A stretch of DNA of 64,000 nt from Xestospongia bergquistia (taxonomy: Eukaryota > Porifera > Demospongiae > Haplosclerida > Petrosiidae): positions 7,564,001-7,628,000 of the forward strand of contig OZ014416.1 of NCBI GenBank assembly GCA_963965975.1, read 5' to 3'. Under the pieces are notes generated by a model. The model saw nothing but the letters and a program-made list of their open reading frames with translations, had not been told where the DNA came from and made no database searches. Both the position numbers and the translations under genes were made by a program. Each line of letters begins with the position of its first letter. Position 1 is the first letter of the stretch. Shown piece after piece: positions 46,295-59,510 of this stretch.

Positions 46295-47341
46295 ATTGCT
46301 GAGATATCTGTTTGAAAAATAACAAAATACTACTAAAAATTGACATAAAGTCATTAGTAGTCAAGTCTAGTATAGGTATCAGACTAGTATTACTCAGATT
46401 TTGAGTGTGGGGACACTTAAAGATGAGGTAATGTTACTGTCTTTAAATACAGAGATGAGCCCATCTCACTGTAAAAGTAGAGTTGAAATGTCTGCTTGCT
46501 GGACTAATCCACTTCTGAGTAAGAGCCCTGAGGTAGCCCCTGTAGTTGGAGATGATTTGGGCCCCACCCATAATCGTCAACTGACGCCCTAGTGATAGAA
46601 GGCGCGACATACCAGTGACTTAGTTAGTAAGTAATATAAAGTACAAGTTAATTAATAATATTGTATGTAGATAATATGAGTCATTGGTCAAGTTAAAAGT
46701 TTGAATGTTATAATGTTTACTTGTTGACTACATACACAAGATATGTTACTTCCTATAAACATCATCATAGTCGAGATTATAGAGAGGAAGTACGTCTCTT
46801 TACATAACTTCGTGTATTTTTAGTTAAATCTGATATCAAGACGGTCTTTTCAATAGTTACAATGATAGTAACTAATATACTGATTAGTTCAGTTGAAATA
46901 GTATTTTCATTTCAAATATTAGACAACAAAATACAAAATATTACATTTTAATAGTTTTATATATATTGAGGTAGACTGGTTTGGTTTTGTGGTAACTTAG
47001 TATTAGATTTACATCATATTGATGAAACTGTAGTAACCAAGATCTTCATTGAAATGACACAATCGTTTTTATATAGTGACATATATAATACATTATAGTA
47101 TAACTGATATATGTACATTATAGTATAACTGATATATGTACATTATAGTATAACTGATATATGTACATTATAGTATAACTGATATATGTACATTATAATA
47201 TAACTGATATATGTACATTATAGTATTACTGATATATGTACATTATAGTATTACTGATATATGTACATTGATATGTCATATTCTATTAGAAAACTTGATC
47301 AACTTAACAGTACCAGCCAAAGGGTTCCAGGCCTCCTGACA
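46295..47341. promoter_or_regulatory. Divergent promoter region between the phospholipase gene and gene 3
   Basis: About 1 kb between two start codons facing away from each other. Its left half matches 5040-5400 before gene 1, with a GC-richer block around 46555-46620 (gggccccacccataatcgtc, ggcgcgacatacc). Its right half matches 23340-24200 before gene 2 and ends with the 25-bp array. Conservation between copies of otherwise decayed DNA supports a promoter role. Exact start sites cannot be read. Confidence 0.5.
47091..47265 (+). repeat. 25-bp tandem repeat upstream of gene 3, seven copies
   Basis: Seven copies of the same unit as at 5831-5955, ending about 75 bp before the start codon. The last two copies share a variant (tagtattact for tagtataact) and the fifth has tataatataa, so the array grew by copying neighbouring units. 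Confidence 0.9.
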
Positions 47342-50300
47342 ATGGTAGCTCAACTATCAGAAGAACAGCAACGGAGTATTGTAAGTTTATTTGTAACAAA
47401 TACAGTATACTACATGTGTTAATGTACTATCAATACATTACATATTATTGTTAAGTATGGCTTGGTTTATGTGTAGAGAAAGGCATGATGGCAAAATGGT
47501 TATCACACTCAATCTATTACGTATATTGTCAAATAACTGTTAATGTTCCATCATAAATTTATTTCAGTATCAATTATTGCAGTTATTGATTATTTTACAT
47601 GTAATAACTTCCTTGATGGTGTTTAAAGTATTACTAAAGTGGAGAATTATAAACTACCTAAACGGTTACATTCTACTTTGTACATACATACATAGAGAAG
47701 ATTGCTTGGGTCTCTATGTGTTATGTATATAATAGTTGACCTGTCCTATAGTTTTATTAGTCTCATATAATACATGTAGTTGTGTATGATTTACTATTTT
47801 TAAATGTAATGGCTTGTTTTATTATTATATAGGACAATGAACTTTGGGAATATGCTGAAGTTGGAAATTTAGAGAAAGTCAAACAAGCTCTTCAGAAAGG
47901 AGCAAACTTCAAATGTCATTTTAAAGTAAGATCCTATTAATTTCCCTTTAACCTACTATTATTACTTGTCTCTACTAACTTGAGCAATTACTTTAAAATA
48001 TATAGATTTAATGAGTATTAATTTATTTTACCACACCTAAATTTTAATTAAAACTTAAACATTTACACAATTTATTAATTATTATTCTATTTATTAAAGT
48101 TATTAAATTACTATATCAACAATTAATAACATACATGACCTTTACATGTAGTATTTTAATATTGTCTTATAATTTAATTGAATGTAATCCATTATATTGT
48201 GTGATAATAATGTCTTAATTAATGATACATGTCAATGTAAAGCTTGTATTGTGTATATACAATATATGTAATTGGATTTTATTTCATATATTAAAATGTC
48301 TTTGTTTGTTATATAGATTCGATATAGTGAAGGTCGTTATGTAACGCGAACAACACCTCATACTGTAGCTTATATCAATGGTCATAACACAATAGTACAA
48401 CTCTTAGAAAATGCAGGTGCTACTCCTGATTATGTAAGTATATACATGTATGTAGTTGAGGTAGTATAACTCAAGTGTTTGATTGTTATATTAATATTAT
48501 GTACATGTACATACTTATATTAAAATGTATCCTATTTATTGTCCAAGTCCTTATACACATAACAATACATTTAATGGATAATTATTATGATATTTACTAA
48601 TATAATTGTTGTGTATCTATGTTCTGTTTTTCTCCACGCTACCTTTCTTTTAATATTGGTTTATATAACTAGTAACTATCATTAAATCATTAGTTTAAAA
48701 CATGTTATATAACACTATAAAATACAACAATGTTACCAATTGACTTTATAACATTTTCAAAGAAATGCTAAAAGATTGACTAAACTATTGTATCACACAG
48801 CAGTCATATCCAGATTTATTTCCTGACAAGTGTTAAAATTAAAAACAATTATATCAGTAATGCTACTAGCTTTGATGTTATATTGGAGTGAACAGTAAGC
48901 ATACTTTGTTACCTTATCTTATACCTAAATAGAAGACTAAATTGAGCCACATCAATATTAGTTAATTAAATGAACACATAATGCTAAGGACTAGATAATT
49001 AATCCTGAAGGCTCAGGCTGTCATAGACTGATGTGCTAGGAAGTGTTTGTATATCCATCATATTTAGAAATGCAATTAATTGCTTTTCAGGATGCATAAC
49101 CACAAGAATGTTTATATCATAAATAATAAAATAAATAGACTTTATGTAATGATTAATACCCACTCAAACTGATAATAAAATGTCTTAATAAATTGATTTT
49201 AGTATTTGATATTAGCCAGGCTTTATATTTAGTCTTTAGTTTTTGTGTCATTTGGTTTGTAAGACTGTCTTGAGAAGAAGATTAAACTGGACTGAATGTA
49301 TTTCTAAACGATCACTAAATTGTCTTTGACTAGCTGCCCATCTTAACCCTATGATAGAACTACAAATATTTTGTCATAAAGGAGATCTTTAACTATATAT
49401 TTGTGAATGATAGTGTTAATGTCTTGAAATCACTTTAGATAAATAAAGTATACTATCATATGTGGGATATAGTTATACAACATTGCATATGATCATGTAC
49501 TTTATATATAGTTAGTTAGTTCTGGTTAATGAAATCTGTGCCACATGGGATTTATGTACATGTGTATTCCTAGTATATATTGTAGTATTTATTATAATGT
49601 ACATTATCTGTATTTACTTATTGTGATTTCTTAGGATGAAATTATGTTAGCCGCTGCTGTAAGAGGACTAGTAGATATAGTGAAAGAAGCTTTAAAGAAA
49701 AATGCTAATGTGAATGCTAAAGAACAAGATTTTGTAAGTTATATCTTATTATATAATAAATGAGTCTTTTCTAGTAAAGGATAACTTATTAATTTGACAA
49801 TTATAAGTTTATTTAAAAAGCAATATAATATTTTCATGAGAAGTCAGCTATATAACAACACTTAGTGCTTTGAAAAGAAAAATTTTTGATTGTCACAAAA
49901 TGCTCAAAATCTACTATGCAGTATAGAGTTTTAATGTATGTTATGAACTTACTATATTAGATACTTAAGTAAACAATCTGGTTGTATTGCTGTAATAGAC
50001 AAAGAATTAAACTAAACATGTCATGAACAAAGTCATTGTTTCACACACAAAAAAATATGTGTACGCATATATTTTTAAGTGTTACTAATTATGATGTTCA
50101 ACATATCTCCACAATGTTGTAACTGATTACCAGACTTAGTTATGTTCTCTTACTGTAGTATTTTCATTAATACTCTTTGCTGTTTTTTTATTATTAGGAT
50201 GATGATACAGCTTTGCATATAGCCTCAGGTAATGGTCACACTGAGACAGTCCAATTTCTCTTACAATCAAAAGTAGATCCTAATATTTATAACAAGGTCA

Positions 50301-53300
50301 GTGTGTATTGTGTATAGTTTGTATTTCATTTGTTGTCTCTACTACATGTACATATATGTAGTACTACCTGTATAGTAGGACAGGATATAGATCAAAGCCA
50401 ATGTAATGAGTACAATTAAGTTAATGTTTTCACTCCATGCAAGAAATTTTTCAATGAAATTTATGTGGGTGGTATAAAGTATCTCTCATTTGTTGTTTGT
50501 ATATAACTAATTGTTAGTAAGACTGGACCATATGTATATGTATATTTTTTATATCTGTCTACTTTAATAATTTTAATCTATTATTATTATTATTAAACAA
50601 CTTATTTCACTTATAGTGGGGACATAGTCCACTTCATATAGCATACTGGTATGGTCATGATAACATTGTTAAGCTGTTATGTTCTTTTGGAGGAGATATG
50701 GACCAAGTTAGAAATGTAAGTGATAAATATAATAATATATTTACTGTATATGATGATATGGACATAGTGATCTTACATGTTATGATATATTATAAACATG
50801 ACCTAATTATATGTGGGTACATGTCACAGTTATAATATATTATTTATTTTAACAGGATGACTTACTTTTGACTTCAGCTGAAAATGGTAATATAGAAAAT
50901 GTAACTCAAGCACTTACATCAGGTGCTAATGTTAATGTTCATCATCCTAAGAAGGTTAATACACTAATTAAATAATAATAAATTAATGTTGTTTGTTATT
51001 GTTTACTTTTTAATGATATATGTTCTATAACAAAGGAGATCAGTTACAAATAAATTAGGCCCCACCCACTCTTGTAGACATTGTTTTATTTAGGAGGCAG
51101 TTTAATCTCTCTTTTCTTATTTACATAAGAATTCTCTATCATTTTACTCTGTTGACATTGTCATACAATGCTAATGAACAAGGAATTGTTTGACCCAAAC
51201 ATTTGATTAATACAACCATGCTGACAAACTTCCTTCTAGCCTTGGGTAATTTTTTACGACCTTTTGCCAAATTCAGCGAAAGACTATTATTTTATATGTA
51301 AACTAGTTGTATTTATTAATATAATCTTGTCTTTTGGTAATAATATTCATGGTCAGTGAATGTCAACCCACAAATGACATGAATATTTCTATTATTAAAA
51401 TTTATTGACCCAACCTTTGAAGTCTACTTAGTTTGTAGACTAACAATATAACAGATAATCCTTCATAGAGTCTTGTTATTCACAGAAGTATCACTATGTA
51501 TGAATCAAGTACAAAGTTGATATTATCTGGTGTTACTAAGAGTTGTGGTTAGAATCATGATGTTATTAATAATACTAATAGTCATAATTCAAATGTAAAG
51601 TATTACTCATCCCTTGTTTCAGAGCAGGTATTATAATTGTTATACTAATACTTGTATTATTATAATACTGTAGTCCTAGTTGTTTCCTATCACTAAATTT
51701 TGTAAATTAATAAATATATATTTGTGATAGTTGTAGTTATTGTTTTTCACTAGCTCACATTACACGACAACCACTAGTGTCCTCTATTATTTCATGATAA
51801 CTACTTCAAATGTCTTATTTTCAATAATAGAGAAAGCAGCAGAAATATTAATATAACCAAAAGTATCTTAGAACTATTTTTACAACTTTAAATTTTAATA
51901 TGTAGTCCATTTTATCATACGTATATAATATAATTAAATATTTATAATCGACAATAAATACTTGTGTACTTCTGGTAGGATCAGAAAACAGCTCTACATC
52001 TGGCGTCAAAAGGAGGTTACTGTGATATCGTACAGCTGTTGTTAAACTCCAATGCAAATCCTAATATTTGTGGCTGGGTCAGTTGATATAGTTTGTAAAG
52101 ATTACTACATGTTACCAGACTTAAATCATTATTTAATAGATATGGAATGTTATGGGTGTGTCTTTTGCAAATTTCTACATTGATTTGTTGTTCAAATGTT
52201 TGTTTGTAAGGATTAACAAACATAGTCAGTGTCAGTGGGTGTGGTGTGTTATACTACTAGTACATATAGTGAAAAGCATCCTAGTATTCACATAGGTCCC
52301 ACTAGTATTGTGTTCAATTTTTGTCACATCATTGTAATGATTGTGAGAGTTGTATCATCAACATTATACTATACTTTTATATTGTTACTAGACTTGTACC
52401 TAAAACCGAAACCAAAAATGCTTGAGCATGCAAAGAAGAGAGAATAGTGTGCCATTTTTCTCTATTACTCTTTCAAATATCCAATTTTTAATAATAGAGA
52501 AAACAACTGTAATGCTAATACAATGAAAGGCATCTTAGCACAACTTATATCATTTTAGTAATATGTGGTCCATTTTATCATAGGTATATAATATAATTTT
52601 TTTCTATAAATTTTTATGCTATTATAATCAACAATAAATACTTATGTACATTCTCTAGTATCAGCAAACATCTCTACAATTAGCATCAGAAGGAGGTTAC
52701 TGTAATATTGTACAACTACTGTTAAACTCCAATGCAGATCCTAATATTTTTAATGAAGTCAGTGTATGGTGTGTCATTTTTGTGACACTGTTCAAATGAT
52801 TATAGTAGTTGTATCATTATCATTATACTATACTTTTATACTGTTACTAGACTTGTACCCTACAAAAACATAAACCCTAAACACTTTAGCGTAGACAAGT
52901 AGTGAGCCGTTCTTCTCTATTATCCTTTGATAAGTTTTTCAAATGTCCGATTTTCAATAATAGGGAAAACAACTACAATACTAATATAATCAAAAGTATC
53001 TTAGGAAAAATTTTCATAATTTTAATCTTGCTTAAGTTTTAATATGTGGTCCATTTTATCATAGGTATGTATTATAGTCTTCTACAAATTTTTTATGCTA
53101 TTATAATCAACAATAAATGCTTGTGTACTTCCTCTAGGTTCGGGAAACAGCTTTACATGTAGCATCAGAAGGAGGTTACTGTGATATCGTACAGCTACTG
53201 TTAAACTCCAATGCAGATCCCAATATTTGTGACAGGGTCAGTATATATTGTTTGTAGAGATTACTACATGTACAATTTAATAGATATAGAGTATTATAGG

Positions 53301-56300
53301 TGTGGCTGTTAGAAATTTCTTCATTGATTTGTTGTTCAAATTTTTATTAGTAAAGAATTAACAAAGATAGCTAGTGTCAGGTATCAGTAAGTGTGGCCTG
53401 TTATAATAGTAGTACATATATTTGAAAGCATCTTGGTATTCACGGAGGTATGGTATGCCATTTGTGACAATCTGTTCTAATGATTGTGGGAGTTATATCA
53501 TCAGGATTATACTATACTTTTATACTATTACTAGATTTACACCCAAAACCTAAACCCTAAACACTTTAGTGTAGGAAGAACAGCCAGTAGTGAGCCATTC
53601 TTCTCTATTATTCTGTCTTTCAAATCTCTAATTTTTAATAATAGGGAAAACAACTGCAATACTAATATAATCAAAAGTATCTTAGAATAATCGTTACAGT
53701 TTTAATCTTGTTTAAATTTTAATATGTGGTCCATTTTATCATAGGTATATAATATAATTTTCTATAATTTTTATGCTATTATAATCAACAATAAATATTG
53801 TCCACTCTCTCTCTCTAGTATCAGCAAACAGCTTTATATGTAGCATCAGAAAGAGGTTACTGTGATATCGTACAGCTACTGTTAAACTCCAATGCAGATC
53901 CCAATATTTTTAATGAGGTCAGTGTATATTGTTTGTAGAGATTACTGCATGTTACTAGATTTAAATCAATATTTAATTGATATAGAATGTTATGGGTGTG
54001 GCTAGTAGAAGTTTCTGCATTGATTTGTTTTTGAATTAATGGATTAACAAACATAGTCAGTGTCAGGTATCAGTAGGTGTGGCCTGTTATGATATAGTAC
54101 ATATAGTTGGAAACATGTTGGTATTCACAGAAGTCCCATTAATATGGTATGCTATTTGCATCAAACCTTTGTGATGATTATAGAAGTTGTATCATCAGCA
54201 TTATACTATACAATAGGTTTGTCTTCTTATAATATTAGCACATATATAGTTTAAATGATGTTGGTATTCACAGAAGTACCATTAATATGGTGTGCCATTT
54301 GTGTGTGACACTGTTCACTGTTATAACAGTAGTACATATAGTTAAAGGCAACCTAGTATTCACATAGGTCTCACTAGTATGGTGTGCCATTTGTGTCAAA
54401 ATTTGTTGTAATGATTACGGGAGTTGTATCATCAGCATTATTCTATACTTTATATTGTTACTAGACTTGTACCTAAAACCTAAACTCAACACTTGAGTGT
54501 AGGAAGAAGACCCAGTAGGGAGCCATTCTTCTCTATTATTCTATGATAACTACTTTAAATCTCCAAAGAGAAAAGCAATTATAATACTAACATATTTAAA
54601 AGCGTCTTAGCACAATTTTTATAATTTTTATTCTGTTTAAATTTTAATATATGGTCCATTTTACTATTGGTATATAGTATAATATTCTTTAAAATTATAA
54701 TCAACAATAAATATTTGTGTACTTCCTCTAGAATCACCAAACAGCTCTACATGTAGCATCAAAAGGTGGTTACTGTGATATTGTACAACTACTGTTAAAC
54801 TCCAATGTAGATCCTAATATTTGTGATAAGGTCAGTGTATATTGTTTGTAGAGATTACTACATGCTACTAGATTTATATCAGTATTTAATAAATGCACAC
54901 TTTATGGGTGTGGCTGTTCAATATTTCAACATTGACTTGTTCAATTTTTTGTTAGTAAAAGGATCATTAAACACAGTCAGTGTCAGGTATGAGTAGGTGT
55001 GACCTGTTATAACAGTAGTTGAAAGCATCTTGGTATTCACAGAGGTCCCACTAGTGTAATGTACTGTTTGTGTCACACTGTTCCAATGATTATGGGAGTT
55101 GTATTGTCAGCATTGTCCTATATATTTTATATTGTTACTAGACTTGTAATCAAAACATAAACCCTAGTCACTTGAGCGTAGAAAGAACAGCCATTAGTGA
55201 GCCATTTTTATCCATTATTCTATGATAACTACTATAAATCACCAGTTTTCAATAATAGAGAAAACGCCTGCAATACCAATATAACTGAAAGAGTCTTTGG
55301 ATATTTTTTATGATTTTAATCTTCTTTAAATTTCAATATGTGGTACATTTTAGGATAGGTATTTATTATAATTTTCTATAAGTTTTTATTTTTTTATAAT
55401 CAACAATATATACTTGTGTACTTCCTCTAGGATCACAAAACAGCACTACACGTAGCGTCAGAAAGAGGTTACTGTGATATGGTAAAGCTACTGTTAAACT
55501 CCAATGCAAATCCTAATATTTGTGATAGCTGGGTCAGTGTATATTATTTTTAGAGATTACTACATATTACTACATTTAAATTAATATGTAATAGATATGG
55601 AATGTTATAGGTGTGGCTGTTAGAAATTTCTACATTGATTTGTTGTTCAAATTTTTGTTAGTAAAGGACTAAGAAACATAGTCTCACAGTCAGGTATTAG
55701 TAGGTGTGGCCTGTTATAATAGTAGTTGAAAGCATGCTGGTATTCATAGAGGTATCACTAGTATGTTGTGCCATATGTGTCAAAGTGTTCTGATGATTGT
55801 GGGAATTGTATGATCAGCATTATACTATACTTTTATACTGTTACTACTCTTACGCCCAAAACCTAAACCTTAAATACTAGTGTATAGACAGAACAGCTAG
55901 TAGACAGAACAGTCATTACATGTACTTCATAGTGACAATAGGATGGATGAAGCATGTCTTTAACCCTTAAATTTGATGCCATACTTGAGCTGTCCTTAAC
56001 ACATCTAAATTATCTTTCGTTATAATTAAAACCCTCCCCCTTAAACATTAAACCTTAACATTAATGGCACACTGGATATATATTACAATTGTTTGCCAAA
56101 AGTTTGTGATTAATGAAGAATAATTTCTTTGCCCATAGAAAAGCTAGCACTATACTGCATGTTAATGGGTGTGGCTTATAAAATTCACTTCATATGGAGT
56201 ACATTAGATACACACATAGACTGTTCTGTTATTAAAGAAAAGTAATGTTAAGATAATTAATTAGGATAGAGAAAAATGTTTATTAGCTATTATTCAAAAT

Positions 56301-58317
56301 AACTAAATCTAAAGTGTAGAACCTCATTGGTATGTGGTATAGTCATAATTATTAGTCAGATTTCATATAATAATACAATAACTATAGTTGGTGTAATTTT
56401 TTAATTGAATAAATTTTCCTCTTTTCTTTATAGAAACGAACACCAGCACATTTTGCAGCACAGAAGGGTCATGTTGATGTTCTAAAGTTATTAATTGAAG
56501 TGGGGCACGCTAATATAAATGCTACAGATGAAGTAAGTCATATTACAGTTACTTATGAATTATTTCATTTGGAGTATGACATTTAATTTGATTATCATGA
56601 ATAATTAATCAATTAATTAATAGTTAATCGCTTTGATATAATACTTGGGAATATTACAGTAGAGCTTCCTTCAAGTGAATCAATGTTTATTTTTAGTTTC
56701 TTGTTGTAGCTACTAGTGTCATTTATGAGGTAACAATTATTAATGAATGTGATATGTTTTGCTCATAGAAATAACAATTGGTCTTATCAATGATGACACT
56801 GCATATAGAGAGTATAGAGAGTGTTAGTGGAAATGCTGAGTCAAGATATTCTTGTCTGATTTTTCTTGTGTTCTGATTTATAGTGATTTTTAAAAGTCTT
56901 GATGTGAATGTACAAAAATGGTGAAGTTAAAGAGACCTTAGACAATACTTAAATCTGTTTGTTACAATTTACACTTCTAATGTCATTGTGAAATAGTTAC
57001 AAATAAACACTTTAATTTGCAGAGATAGTAATATTCAATATTCCTTCACATAAATACTGAACCAGAATGTGATAATTCATCATGCCAAATACATCAAGAT
57101 GTCAAAATTAATGTAGTTTAAAAAATAGCAATGCTATTAAAATTCTTTTATGCATCATTTTTATAAAGCAATGTTTATTTGTTGCATATTTAGTAAATGC
57201 AATAATAAATTTTAGACTTTTGTTATTTCTCCTGATACAAACTACAATGACAAGCTATAACTATATATGATGTATTAGTAGTCTTCATTAACTAGTTAAA
57301 GAGGTAGTCTTCGTAGTGATCTCTAACATATGTACATACTTTTTGTCTTAGGACTTGTCATGTCAGTATTCCTTGTCATTGTACAATGTACAAGACTTTC
57401 TTTTGAAAGATTCAGACTGTATATCAAAGTATTCTCAAAATTTATTATAAAGTTTATCTGTTTAAACAACTTAATCTATTTATTTGTCATCACATTACAC
57501 AAGAAATATATATTATATTAGTTATAACAATACAGTTGTTATTTATATTTTCACTATTTTAATTTTAGGGTGACAGCAATCTACTACATTTAGCCTGTGC
57601 AAGTGGCAGTGAAGAAACCATACACTATCTTTTACATAATGTCCAGCTAAATCCAGATTATCTAGTAGCTCTAAACAGTAATCAACAAATGCCATTGGAT
57701 TGTATTCCAGCATCTAACGCTAATAGATTTCAATTACTGAAGTTATTTCAACCATTCAAACAATGTCACAGAGACTACCTCACAGAATCATATGCTCTCT
57801 GTGGAAAGACAGAAACTGGAAAAAGTTCATTAGCTGAAGGTATCTTTTATCGTGCTAACAAGTCGTCTTTTCATGACTGTGATCCAATCAATATAGGTAT
57901 CAATGAAAGTGTTAGTGAGTCTATTACAGAGGACAATAACACTGTCAGTGGTAAGTTTATAATTTAGTATAGAAAGATAATGTATATTATTAATTACATC
58001 ATACAGGTAAATTTAATGCATCAAAAATCTTTCGAGTTCATTCTGCTGATCTTTGTGATATAATTGTGGATGCTAATCCTCATCGTATTGTTAACAGCCT
58101 TGTCTCTGCTGATCTGTTGCCACGAGATATTGCAGAAGATGTTAAGAGTATAACTGATGTATATGCTAAGGTTGATAAAATTGTGGGAAAGCTACAGAGG
58201 CAAATAAATGATGATGAACATCCAATTGAGTTACTAAAGAGGATTTGTGATTTTCTTTTAGAACAAAGTGACAAGACTTTAAAGGACATTGGTACTAAAA
58301 TGATGAGTCAGCTATAG
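47342..58317 (+). CDS. Gene 3: long ankyrin array with truncated Roc P-loop and CARD-like end (about 677 aa, 16 exons)
   Basis: Exons: 47342-47380, 47833-47925, 48317-48433, 49635-49733, 50198-50296, 50617-50715, 50856-50954, 51979-52077, 52659-52757, 53138-53236, 53819-53917, 54732-54830, 55431-55532, 56434-56532, 57569-57950, 58007-58317. They total 2034 nt in one frame with GT-AG borders. The start is MVAQLSEEQQRSI. Thirteen ankyrin-type exons (residues 14-447) lead to a short exon with an ankyrin repeat, P-loop GKTETGKSS at 526 and then linker sequence, followed by a diverged CARD-like domain. The rest of Roc, COR and Death are absent. The frame is intact, so it may work as an ankyrin-CARD adaptor or decoy. 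That role is inference. Confidence 0.8.
47833..50954 (+). CDS. Gene 3 first ankyrin exons (six)
   Basis: Six phase-0 exons, partners of the first six ankyrin exons of gene 2: DNELWEYAEVGNLEKVKQAL (47833), TTPHTVAYINGHNTIVQLL (48317), DEIMLAAAVRGLVDIVKEAL (49635), DDDTALHIASGNGHTETVQF (50198), WGHSPLHIAYWYGHDNIVKL (50617), DDLLLTSAENGNIENVTQAL (50856). Intron sequence between them also matches gene 2 over long stretches, for example 50716-50855 against 28226-28365. Confidence 0.85.
51979..55532 (+). repeat. Six-fold tandem array of one ankyrin exon with its introns
   Basis: Exons at 51979, 52659, 53138, 53819, 54732 and 55431 (spacing 680, 479, 681, 913 and 699 bp) encode near-identical repeats built on ALHVASEGGYCDIVQLLLNS and NADPNI. 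Each is followed by related intron text: a GGTCAGT donor, in most copies gtgtggctgttagaaatttc and gtgtggcctgttataatag, then gtggtccattttat and tataatcaacaataaat before the next acceptor. Exon and intron copies are about equally alike, which indicates recent expansion or ongoing exchange. Gene 2 has one such unit (29192) and gene 1 none. Confidence 0.9.
56434..56532 (+). CDS. Gene 3 last separate ankyrin exon
   Basis: A 33-codon phase-0 exon reading RTPAHFAAQKGHVDVLKLLI. It pairs with 1406-1507 in the broken copy and with the gene 1 and 2 exons of the TPAH..AA type. The intron before it matches 1260-1400. Confidence 0.8.
57569..57950 (+). CDS. Gene 3 fusion exon: ankyrin, P-loop and linker joined by deletion
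   Basis: The first part (to about 57890) matches 2839-3160 of the broken copy through P-loop GKTETGKSS and FYRANKSSFHDCDP. The sequence then runs, without a splice, through caatatag, the end of an intron, into a linker exon reading INESVSESITEDNNTVSG (compare 16252-16305 and 37077-37130). So one genomic deletion joined the GTPase exon to a downstream intron-exon border and left the frame open. Three codons just before the P-loop (KLF in the broken copy) are also missing. The exon enters in phase 0 and leaves in phase 1. Confidence 0.85.
58007..58317 (+). CDS. Gene 3 terminal CARD-like exon
   Basis: A 311-nt exon in phase 1 with stop at 58315-58317. It reads FNASKIFRVHSADLCDIIVD, later KVDKIVGKLQRQI and LKRICDFLLEQSDKTLKDIG. 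It is clearly homologous to the other CARD-like exons but much more diverged than those are from each other, and seven codons shorter. No second, alternative CARD exon follows here. Confidence 0.7.
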
Positions 58318-59319
58318 AGTGTAAGTTGAAAATATTACATGAACACACGTAATGTTTAAAGTAGATTAAATAATTAAATTTATTATAATTACTTGGTCGT
58401 GTATTGAGTAAATAACTCAATAGAATGTACTAGAAATGGCTGAGATGTGTTTTCTCTATTAAATGTATTAACTGATCACAATCTAGTAATAATATTAACA
58501 ATACTAGTGTATTATTATATACAATAATACTAACAATACTAGTGTATTATTATATACAATAATACTCAAAGAGACAAAGACTATATAGATAACAAACTCT
58601 TTAATGTGTAATAAATTGTAATAACTACATCTTCTTTTCTATTGTAGGTTACATGTTCTTTGGATAGAGTCCTCCCTTTTACATTTTGTTACATTTGTTG
58701 TTATCTAATACTTTATTTAGTAGACTGTATTAGTGTTTGTTACTTGAACTATTAGATTATGTTATTTTATTATATTTGTATTGTAGATTTCCCTCCATTT
58801 TTATATTTTTGATATAATGTATATAATGCTATATATTGCAATTCCTGATTTTAATTTTAGACATTTTTGTATCTTAAATATCCTTTACAGAAAACTTAAA
58901 ATTTTAAAAGAGTACATGTACTTTAAACCAAACACAGTTGATAGGGAAATTGTAATATATAAACTAACAATGTTATATTATCAAACATCCTACATGGACA
59001 TAACTTCGACATAGACAACAAATTCTAACTAAGTAGGAAGGAACAACTACTCATCTTAATACCATGTTTGAGTATGCAATTAACTATGTTATGAATATAA
59101 TTAAACATTCCAGTCATCCACAAAGTGTTTTCCTGATTACATATAGTCTTTCAAAGGAGGAAGGAGCATAATACGTCAAGAGATTACTTTGAGACTATGG
59201 ACTTCTGATATCAATAGTACCTATAACAGTATTTATTAATATCAACCATTATGTACCTTATAGAATTCTTAGCCTCCATGCAAAATTAAGACTAAGAATT
59301 CTGTATGGTAGAGTATATA
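58318..59319. other. 3' flank of gene 3 with a phospholipase intron remnant
   Basis: No gene is supported. A 35-bp unit (taacaatactagtgtattat...) stands twice at about 58497-58566 and contains an internal palindrome. At about 58947-59005 a block (taatatataaactaacaatg, tcctacatggacataactt) matches an intron of the phospholipase pseudogene at 43058-43110, and 59070-59110 matches 43190-43230, so a phospholipase copy once stood here too. The ORF at 58817-59014 runs across this remnant and is not a gene. Confidence 0.6.
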
Positions 59320-59454
59320 GGTATTGGTACAGCACAGGAAGTCCATACTTCAATGAGAAATTAATACTATTTAGTAGACACTAATGCCTAAATATTAGAA
59401 CATAATATATTAATTTCATATTGGAGTATGGACTTCCTGTATCATACAAATACC
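59320..59454. mobile_element. 135-bp MITE with about 46-bp inverted ends
   Basis: Left end ggtattggtacagcacagga and right end tcctgtatcatacaaatacc are inverted copies, with the match running inward over agtccatact.caat.gaaattaat. A related but decayed block lies at about 62310-62370 (gaaaattaatactatactct). A separate short hairpin (tagaattcttag...ctaagaattct) sits just outside at 59261-59303. Confidence 0.7.
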
Positions 59455-59510
59455 CACTACAATATATATATTATACAATTTATACTAATCAACTCTACAA
59501 AAATAACATA

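Noticed and set aside
47091-47265. CRISPR-like array
   Set aside because: The 25-bp units abut without spacers, and the locus is an intron-bearing animal gene cluster.
57330-57521. 63-residue ORF before the fusion exon of gene 3
   Set aside because: Intron sequence. The matching intron of the broken copy (2620-2790) has no conserved reading frame.
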